From: Hydra vulgaris | Lineage: Eukaryota > Cnidaria > Hydrozoa > Anthoathecata > Hydridae | DNA: 64,000 nucleotides | NCBI RefSeq assembly: GCF_038396675.1 | Contig: NC_088933.1 | Location: forward strand, 37,971,001-38,035,000 | Direction: 5' to 3' | In this document: positions 55,698-64,000 of the stretch, in pieces | How positions within the stretch are numbered: the first letter of the stretch is position 1 | How the letters are laid out: each line of letters opens with the position of its first letter | Program-made: the position numbers and the translations under genes | Notes under the pieces: generated by a model | Databases searched by the model: none | Seen by the model: only the letters and a program-made list of their open reading frames with translations | What the model was told of the DNA's origin: nothing

Positions 55698-57162
55698 GTG
55701 CAAAAAAAAAGTTTTACAATCTGTAACCATCATCCATTTCATAAAAATATAATTTGAAACTCTATCTAAGTGACATTAACAAAAAGCGCATTGTTTAAAA
55801 AAATCAAATAAAGTAATAAAACTAATTATTAAAATTAAATATTTTAAATGCACTTTTTTAAAAGACCTATTAGTATATATTTTAAGCACCAAAAAATTAT
55901 TTTTTTATTAGCAAAAGATAGCTGCAAACCTAAATTTGAAGAACCCCTGAAAAAATTTGGAGCTTTTAACAAACTTCAGCTTTAACACTATAAAAACAAA
56001 GTAGTACTAAAAACTCGCGCAAGCGAGTTATTTTTTAAACAAAACAATTTAGGTAGGTTATAGGTTCTACATGGTTAAAGTTCAGTCCTACCCAAAAAAA
56101 ATGGATAAGATGGAACAGAGACTTTTTTATACATTGCCACCGAAAAATGTTTCATAACGCCTTTTTCATTTCTTCAAATGTCCAGTTTTGAAGCAATTCT
56201 GCCCCACCGTGGAACGTTCCTTTTTGAAGCAAGAGATCCAGGGTTCGAAACGAGCTCTGGGAATATTTCGCTTTATTGGTAAGAAAGGAGGTGTAAACTT
56301 CCTAGTTCAATTCTATTCCGCGGTGCTATGTGACAAGACCGTTATGATTTCTTGGGAAAACAAAAATTCAAATATATATATATCTTTTTCCTATTCTTTT
56401 TTTTTTATTTGGTGATTCTTTAAATTTAATATTTTTTATTTTAAATTAAAATTTTTAAAACTATTGTTTTTTAGAGCTTTATGTTTTATTTTTGCCATAT
56501 ACTCAGGTTTTGCTAAGTAAAAGATATTTTTGTCAATAGATTTTTGGATAACTTTTAGGAATCTTTTTTATAATTTGCGTTGAGATTTTGTTTTTACTTT
56601 CATTTAAATTGAAATTATCAAACTCGATCATTGTAAATTTTGAGAGATGGGCAAACCACAAGAAATTATTTAAAACAAAAAACTCGAAAATGCAACTACG
56701 CTGTCAAAATATTTACGTTTTTTCTTTTTTTATTTAATAAATAAAAAAAAACACCCAATATATATCATGGTCAATCGTTAAAAACGCTCTCTTATTCATT
56801 AACATTACAAAAAATATTTTACTATCGATAGTAAAAAGGATTTATTCTCAAAAAACAAATGTCCAAATGTATTTACGAAAACAATTTTCTGTAAGATAAC
56901 CCATTAACCAAAAGACTTATTTTTGACGTAAATTTTCTAATATAGAAATATTTTTAATAGAAAAAGATTGCAATTACAGCAATAATGAACATTTAAAAGG
57001 TTAGTAGTAAACTTCCGGTTATTTGAACCTTTATGTTTACTTTGAATAATCGAAAAATAACCAAAATAACCAAAATATTTCAAATAACTAAAAATCCACC
57101 TTAAAGAGAAGTATTTCAGATTAATAACTTCTAATAAATGCTAGTTCGATAAACAATGTGTG
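55698..57162. other. AT-rich intergenic DNA
   Basis: No gene recognised. At 56190-56280 a less AT-rich stretch holds ggttcgaaac, resembling a B box, but no A box is found in front of it. A small palindrome ttttactatcgatagtaaaa is at 56817-56836. Confidence 0.4.
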
Positions 57163-57290
<128 letters not shown>

Positions 57291-57433
57291 TAAACATATG
57301 TAAATAAATTAATATTTGAAGCTCATGAAGTGAGCATGGATTTTAAAATAATCGGAATATTTATAAATTTAGGTACGACATGCTTTTGACATCGTCAAAA
57401 TTTATTTAATATATTGTTTAATTATTAATATAA

Positions 57434-57485
57434 ATAATTAAACAATCCGACTATTGACAACGTCAATGTCGGATTGTTTAATTAT
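57434..57485. repeat. Inverted repeat with structured loop
   Basis: 18 bp arms (ataattaaacaatccgac and complement) around a 16 nt loop that is itself palindromic (attgac, aac, gtcaat). Confidence 0.9.
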
Positions 57486-57774
57486 ATATATATATAAAAA
57501 AGGAAATGAAGCGATTTAAATAAGATACAATAAGTTTATTCTAATAATTAATAGAGGTTAATGTTAATTTTTTCTTAGCGTGGAAAATTTAACTAATGAA
57601 TATAACTAAGAAATTTAACTAACGAATGCAGTGGTTTTGTTATAAGATATCTTTATTGAAAAAGTGTTAGTTAAAATTTTTGCAACTTTATCAAAGAAGA
57701 TACAGTTATGGGTGAGAGTATATCTGTGAAAACCCTGCTCATTGTAAGATTTATTTTTTATGTATTTATATGCA

Positions 57775-57793
57775 TGTAAGTATTTATGTATAA

Positions 57794-57861
<68 letters not shown>

Positions 57862-57875
57862 GCATAAATACTTAC

Positions 57876-57969
<94 letters not shown>
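57775..57969. repeat. Two (TA)n tracts with flanking inverted repeats
   Basis: The first TA tract (57799-57855) is framed by tgtaagtatttatg and its near-complement cataaatacttaca. A second TA tract (57886-57968) follows. Confidence 0.92.
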
Positions 57970-57971
<2 letters not shown>

Positions 57972-58006
57972 TAGATTATTAGTTTAATAGTATTACATCA
58001 CATTTA

Positions 58007-58102
58007 ATAATAATAATAATAATAATAACAATAATAATAATAATACTAATAATAATGATGATAATAATATTAATAATAACAACAATAGCAATAATAATAA
58101 AG
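58007..58102. repeat. (AAT)n microsatellite, interrupted
   Basis: About 30 AAT-type triplets with scattered C, G and T substitutions. Confidence 0.95.
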
Positions 58103-59711
58103 TATTTATCCAACAAATAAGCAAAAATAGAGTTAAGTGATTTAAGATAGGGGGTAAACTATTCCATTTGCTTGTGATAGATTTATGACCATATTTTACC
58201 AAACAATGCTTTGGGATAAATAATATAAGGTTACTAAAAAATCAAAGATATTAACTTTTTTTTAGTGGTAAAAGTTTGAGAATAGGAGAGATTTACTTGT
58301 TTATGATAACTGTATAAATTTATTTGATTATATAAATTGTATAAATTCATTATCATTGTAATTCTTAAAGGATCATTTAGTAGTTATGAAATTTGTTTTT
58401 TTAGAAAAGAATAATAGGAATTCAAACAAATGTTTTGTGATCTGTAATTGATACTGTAATTGAGGTTGCTTAGAATTAGATTAGGAATTTGAAAATTTGA
58501 AAAGTTGTTTTAGATTTACAAGTTATAAATGTTGGTTGAATAACCATTATGTATAACTGGTACTTTTTCAGAATAACCTGTTAATTTTCAGAATTAAATT
58601 TTTCAAGTAAAGGCAATCAGAAAAAAAAAGGGTTCATAAAAAAAAGATCAGATCAAAACAATCAGAAAAAAAATTACTTAAAACTCATCAAAGTATATAC
58701 AGCCATGATGATATTTTTCTTAAATAGATTGATGGTTTTAATAAAGGTAGATTATCCAATTCTGCAATCCCTTGATAAAATTTACAAAGTTGTTGTGATC
58801 CCAACAATAAAATTGATAAGATTGCTGCATCACTGCAGCTAACTATAATGTTTTTTGACTTCTAAATATCTGGGGGTTTCCATTTCTGTGCATGATTTTT
58901 TATTTTCTTTGTTTTAGCAATTAAAAGCTGGGACTTAGAGCAATATGCATACTGTTATGATTTTCTTAAAAAATATTTATAACAAAAATATTTTTATTAT
59001 ATTTTAGGCTAACTGAATAAATTAAATATATACTTTGATCTTTTTATTTTTTTTGCATAATAATATAGCTACAGTTTGAAAATAAACAAAATTTTTCAAA
59101 ACGCTATACTTTAGCTCGAAGTAATTGGTAACTTTCATTTCTCATTGAAAATATATTAAATATGAGTCGTAGAAGTATAATATTTTACTTAAAATACTCA
59201 CAAGCAATTTATTTTCTTAAAAATATCTACATGAAATTTACAAATTCGCAATTTCCGTGCGTGACTTCCTTGCATGATCATTCATGAGCTGCATTTAAAC
59301 AATTGCTGTGACTCTATGATTCATAGTGCAATCCTGTAATTTTTTGGAAAACTTTACTAATGTTTAAAACATTTGAAAAAGTATATAACACTGAAACTTA
59401 TATTTTTTGAGGAATTTAATTTTATTTATTTACTAAATAAAATTTGAGTTTTTTTGTTCTGTGAGTGATTCCGTTTCAAACTTAATTTATTCTATGTTAA
59501 CATTGCTATTGTATACCATTTTTTATTTACAAAATAATTATATAGGTTAGAATTAAATGAGAGTAAATTGGAGATCACCAGTTTTATTATTATGAAAATA
59601 ATAGACAAAACTAATACAAGTTTCCGTGCGTGATTTTTTGGAAACGCCTATCTGATTAATTCATATTTCATTTAATGTACAAATACATACACAACAAGCT
59701 TAAAAATGCGG
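58103..59711. other. AT-rich intergenic DNA
   Basis: No coding similarity or terminal repeats recognised. Confidence 0.4.
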
Positions 59712-59960
59712 TGTAATGTAGTGGTAGAGCGGTAGTGGTGTAGTGGTAGAGCGCTCACTTCATAAACGAGAGGTTCCGAGTTTGATTCCCACCATGTCCC
59801 TGGTAGTACCGCGCTCAACTTATTTCTCTGCGCAGCAGCCTTGTTCGTCAAGGTTCGTGTTTCGGAGTTATAGAGTTGGGAGAGGGTTATAACCACAAGT
59901 AACGTCCTCATCTGTAATGGCCTTCTTGGCCTTGGGTAGGTTAATTTAAAACAAAAAAAA
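59712..59960 (+). mobile_element. tRNA-derived SINE with duplicated A-box region
   Basis: The head resembles a tRNA: tgtagtggtagagcgctcac (A box type, as in Gly/Glu tRNAs) and gagtttgattcccacc (B box type). The A-box region is present twice in tandem (gtagtggtagagcg at about 59719-59732 and 59738-59751). A conserved body follows (tagtaccgcgctcaact, caaggttcgtgtttcgg, ggccttcttggccttggg) and then poly-A at 59948-59963. Two truncated antisense relatives lie at 15437-15585 and 23464-23668. Confidence 0.85.
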
Positions 59961-59963
59961 AAA

Positions 59964-60479
59964 ATCTTGTTACGAAAGGTATATTGTTGGAAAAGGAAGA
60001 TGCAGGTGTAAAACGATCTCAGACAGAAACAGGGTTTGACTATAAGAATTTGGCAATTGACATTGGAGAGAAATTAATAAACTAATAATTTCCTTTGCGC
60101 ACTTTCAGGAATATTTCCATCTCTGACAGTGAATGGACTTTTAGCAATTGCAAATGTTTGTCAGGTAAATTTGGAAAATGTCTAGAAATGTTTTTTTCAA
60201 GAACTTTAAAGTGTTATTTGACAAAAAGTATTGTTCTCCTCATTATTTTATGTTCAATGTACTTAAATTTTCCTTAAAGAAAGCAGTCAAGTTAGACAGT
60301 ATGTAAAAAGTTATTTTCATTCACTTTTGTTTGCCAAAGTTGGATTTTTTCTGACAAATCTAAGCATGCTGTATTTAGGCATTAAAGCAATAAATTCAAT
60401 TTGTTAAGATTTGTTGGATTTTTTTACCAAGCAAAGTGTAGTTTAGATTTTTAATTAAAAAATGATTTTAATTTAATCA
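59964..60479. other. Unassigned DNA
   Basis: Open stretch 60095-60277 shows no family features. Confidence 0.35.
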
Positions 60480-61090
60480 TGAAGATCAAACAAAACATTG
60501 GATGCATCCAACTCAATGCAAAGTTTTAAAAACAGATGGCTACTTAAAGCACAAATTTTTACAACATCCACAGCACTTACATTGTTTTTCATTATTTGTT
60601 GACATTTGTGCAGCAAAGTCTTTATTGCTAACACTTGTGGATAAACCAAACAGTGAGTTCTGATGACTTATGGTGATGCATTTATAACGGAATGTTGAAA
60701 TCTGCATCCTAACATAGCCAGAGTCCTATCTGTGAAAGTACCACAATACATTTTCCAAATGGATGTCATGGTTTTTAAAAAAGAACCAACTTTATCAAAT
60801 ACTTTTGTGCAGTAGTTATGGTTTCAAGTGGTTTGCAAAAAAGTAAACCAGTAACTGAGAGCAGTTTGCCACATCTGTTGGTTCATTAAGTTGGATGGTA
60901 AGTATTCTAAAGGGAGCAGATTCCATTTCCTGGATTACCTGCTTAAAAGTATCAGCAGTTAAGTCATCTATTCTTCTACTGACAGTGTTATCAGACAAAT
61001 TCATTGTATTCAATTTGATAACATATTCAAGCATAAATCAAACAATGGGTTTGGTTGCTGGCAACAGCAATTTTTTAGCAATGATGTAAG
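60480..61090 (-). pseudogene. hAT transposase fragment (ZBED5/FAM200-like)
   Basis: The minus strand reads IAKKLLLPATKPIV then YVIKLNTMNLSDNTVSRRID and FRILTIQLNEPTDVANCSQL, matching the region of ZBED5/FAM200/SCAND3-type hAT proteins that runs from the NLS-x-NTVxRRIDDL motif to the LDESTDV catalytic aspartate. Here the expected D-E is N-E (LNEPTDV), though the following D is kept. Further down, broken frames give weak downstream similarity. No termini were found. Confidence 0.65.
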
Positions 61091-61871
61091 GTTTTTTAAA
61101 ACAACAGCAATAAATATTCCCAATATCGCAAAAACGCGGTAAAAAATAAATTCCTGTGATTTTAATAAAACTATTTATAGTAAAACAAAAAGCAATCAAA
61201 ATAAAATGCAAATGTTCTTATTGACTTAGTATTGAAGAATAAATCAGCAATCTAATTTTTTGCCTGTTTTGATATATTTAATAATATTACTCTGTTAGCT
61301 TAATTAAGAAATGGTTAACGATTTTTGTATTTCTTTACATTTTTTTTAATTATTAAAATGAATTTTTCAAAAATAAGTTGATGTTTCTATAGTGTGTCCT
61401 CTTTTTCGCTTTTGAAACTGAATGCTGCTAATTTATCAGTAATGTCTTCTTTGGCACTGTCTATTTCATTGTCATTTAATTTAAGATAAATGGTACTTAG
61501 TAAAAAACCTATACCATATAAAAATCAAGTTTAAAAAGTTTCTATTATGAATATTTATTTTTATTATTAAGGATATGTGGTATGTTACAAACATTAAATC
61601 AAATAAAATTTAATTTATGTTTTTACAAAATTAAAAATATTCTGAAGTTTTAATTTTTATAGTTTATAGTAGTTTTCTGTAGTAACTTTCTATTTACATT
61701 GCATTTGTATAGTAATTTTCTATTTGTATTTCATTTGTGCATGATTCTATTCAAATTGCGTTTCCATGTGCACTTGGTAAAAATAGTTAACATTCCATTC
61801 TAAGAATTAGCTGTAACAACTTCAAACTGTTTATTCATTATATAAGCACAAAATAGAAAAACAAAATAGAA

Positions 61872-61875
<4 letters not shown>
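61091..61875. other. AT-rich intergenic DNA
   Basis: Nothing recognised. Confidence 0.4.

Positions 61876-61939
<64 letters not shown>
61876..61939. repeat. (TA)n microsatellite
   Basis: About 32 TA units. Confidence 0.97.
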
Positions 61940-61947
<8 letters not shown>

Positions 61948-62672
61948 GGCTATTTCCACGATGGAAGAGATAAATTTCGTGTTTAAAAATTTCTTTTTTC
62001 AAAAGGTTTTATTTCTTTAATTATAGTTTAAACACCTTAAAATTATTGTTAAAATAAATTTTGAGTAGAAAATGTTTGAACCGAGTAGATAAATTTGATG
62101 AATGTTAGCAACTGTTTGTTCTTTTTATTATTCGAAAAAGTGAGTAAAATTTGAGGGCGAGTTATTGCAATATTTTAAACAAACATATCCATATTTTTGT
62201 TTAGAAAGAATCTTTGAGATTACATATGTCTTGAGTAAAAATTCAAGTGTTTTTTTGTCACATACACATCTGAAAAAATTACGTTGCGTCACTGAACTAA
62301 AAGCTAAAAAAGTTTAATTATCACATTGAAATTATGCTTTATGGCGAGGTTTTTTTAGAAATTATATATTTTAATGTAAACTTTTAATCATTACTAAAAA
62401 AAAAATTGGTCAAAAAGCATTGTATTAACATATAGTTATAGTTTAAAAGCTGTTGCGTCACTGAACCCATCGACAGGATAATTAGCGTTTTATAAAATAG
62501 CGCTGTAAGTCAAAATATCATCCAAAAGTTCAGATTTCGTTGTGGGTTTTTAAAATTTTCAAATTCGAATAAATTTTTGCATTTTAGTATTGTGAAGGGC
62601 TATTAGTAAATATTAGTAAACTTTTGGATTTATGTTAACAATTTCTTATAAAGTTGTAAATTTTTAAGAAAT
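61940..62672. other. AT-rich DNA, possible leader of the transposon that follows
   Basis: A 15 bp motif gttgcgtcactgaac occurs twice in the same direction (62283-62297 and 62452-62466). Such repeats are common near the ends of DNA transposons, but the matching end would be outside the window. Confidence 0.4.
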
Positions 62673-64000
62673 GGAATCAAAATTAGAAGTAAAAAAAAAA
62701 ATGTTATGCATAATACCAAGCTAATTATGTTTCTCGGAATGCTGATAAAAAGAAAGAAATGTCCAGAGTTAGATCTAAGAGATATCGAGAAAAATTGAAA
62801 GCCTATCCTAATAAAAAAGCAGCTTGTGCTGCTAAAGCAAAATTAAGAGTTTTAAAAGTCGCGCTTTAAAAAGAAAACTTTTAAATCAATATCAAAGACC
62901 AAGCTCATCTTTTAAAAACGTTCAACAAAGAGGAAAAGCATTGAAAAAAGTTTTAAAAGCACTACCAACTTCAAAGGAGAAATAATCTGAAATTCTTTCT
63001 ATTCTTTCAAATAGCTCTGCTTGTAAAGATAATTCGGGTCTACCTCCAGCATGTTCAAAGCTGTATGGTCTTTTTGAAAGCGATGTTTTAGCAGTTGTAA
63101 ACTTTTATAATGAAGATGAAGTTTCCCAAATATCACCAAACAAAAAAGATGTCACTCGAATTCAATTATCTGACGGAAAAGCAAACAATATTTAGATACG
63201 TCATTTATATTATATGCTAAAAGAAGATTTCGAGTTATTCAATGAAAAGCATCTGCACATAAAAATTGGACTCAGCAAATTTTGCGACCTTCGTCCACGC
63301 AATGTAAAATCAGTTACAAAATTTCCGCATAATGTTTGTGTTTGTAGTTTGCATGAAAATATGCGATTTGCCTTAAATGCATTAACAAAATCAATTCAAG
63401 CGCCTTCAATCAAAGTTGGATCTGAAATGATAAATAACTTTGTTTGTGAACCGTACACATACGATTGCGCCTATGACAAATGCGTTGCATGCAAAGGTAT
63501 GAAACAGTTCGATAAACACTTGCAAACTGTTAATACATTTGGTTTTGAAGTATCCTTAGACGAGTGGAGAAAGCCTGAAACTAAAACATATGCAAACATT
63601 GAAAAAATTTCAAAAAAGTCTACTGTAACAGAACTCATCCAACACATATCAGCGATGCGTGAGTTAAACACGCATTTGTAAAGAAAAACCAATCAACAAT
63701 TTTTAATAAACTGAAGGAGGTTTCGATGAGCGTTAATTCTGAAATTGCGGTAATCCAAGTTGACTGGGCTGAAAGCGCTAGGTGTTTATCAAAATGAGCC
63801 ACAAGCAGCTCATTTTGGTCAAAATCAAGTTTCTATCATGACCCTAGCAGTCTGGAACATTGAGTTAAAAACATTTGCCATAGTTTCAGATTCAACTGAT
63901 CATACTAAGTCTTCCGTTATACCATACATTGACAAAATCCTTCACTTTATTCCTGATCAAGTCAAAGAAGTACACATGTTTAGCAATAATGCCACTTCTC
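62673..64000 (+). pseudogene. Orphan transposon-encoded protein, cut by the window edge
   Basis: Starting near an ATG at 62671, broken frames give RSKRYREKLKAYPNKKAACA (a basic N-terminal region, 62770), SSFKNVQQRGKALKKVLKAL (62910), SNSSACKDNSGLPPACSKLYGL (63015) and LSDGKANNI. Then comes an open 155-codon piece (63214-63681) with GLSKFCDLRPRNVKSVTKFP, NVCVCSLHENM, CVACKG and ELIQHISAMRELNTHL. After 63681 it continues as EIAVIQVDWAE, a frameshift, and PQAAHFGQNQVSIMTLAVWN, IVSDSTDHTKSSVIPYIDKI. VQVDWAE and VSDSTDH look like paired acidic motifs of a DDE-type enzyme, and I remember a similar uncharacterised family in cnidarians and insects. Stops in the first third and shifts later mean it is inactive. 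Confidence 0.5.

Noticed and set aside
56188..56415. SINE or tRNA-like sequence with ggttcgaaac
   Set aside because: The B-box-like motif lacks an A box at proper distance, and no poly-A tail or second copy was seen.
59672..59911. Conserved small protein shared with 23487-23684
   Set aside because: The shared peptide (LYNSETRTLTNKAAAQRNKL) is the antisense translation of the SINE body in both places.

Overview
The window looks like a piece of an AT-rich animal genome, most probably the freshwater cnidarian Hydra. This is inferred from base composition, long (TA)n tracts, spliced genes with short exons in huge introns, and a cnidarian-like mix of transposon families. No database was searched. 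Two host genes can be supported, both on the minus strand. One is a single-exon ACTR5/ARP5 gene (45567-47501), a subunit of the INO80 chromatin remodeller. The other is three spliced exons (31080-31238, 24591-24694, 12575-12661) that join in frame and match the N-terminal half of the Hakai/CBLL1 RING E3 ligase. The rest of that RING lies off the left edge.

Almost everything else is mobile DNA, mostly broken. From left to right: a pogo/Tigger-like element (about 735-3290); a Tc1-like DD34E fossil (4330-5291); a decayed LINE with a second LINE tail inside it (5930-9320); a BEL/Pao fossil carrying a 25 x 16 bp minisatellite (10670-11995); two antisense copies of one LINE family (13090-13830, 14980-17345); and an almost intact Tc1/mariner-type element with perfect structure (18185-19491). 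That element abuts a DNA transposon (19494-24215) that contains a nearly full-length LINE, which itself contains a SINE. Next comes a head-to-head pair of an orphan transposase family (25240-26270 and 29215-29900) enclosing a long-TIR element with a tRNA-like promoter (26461-27373) and another TIR transposon (27563-29208). Then follow a piggyBac fossil (32500-33300) and a rearranged LINE (33440-38300).

The most striking content is a pair of RAG1/Transib-type fossils. The element at 41911-45105 has 24 bp identical termini that begin with CACAGTG, the heptamer of V(D)J recombination signals. It is flanked by a perfect 5 bp CGGCG duplication and carries a RAG1-like reading frame whose segment expected to hold the catalytic glutamate has been deleted. 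At 50838 a second CACAGTG terminus is preceded by CGACG and followed by a 12 bp spacer and a 9-A block. A diverged N-terminal fragment of the same protein family lies 250 bp away.

The right third holds a Penelope-like retroelement (48950-50232), a structurally complete hAT element with 8 bp target duplications, a resolvable exon-intron gene and a duplicated exon (51720-55689, with a foreign transposase fragment inside), a tRNA-derived SINE (59712-59960), a ZBED-type hAT fossil (60480-61090), and the start of an orphan transposase that runs off the right edge (62673-64000). Scattered through the window are perfect short-loop inverted repeats; in one case the interrupted reading frame shows that the hairpin arose by local inverted duplication.
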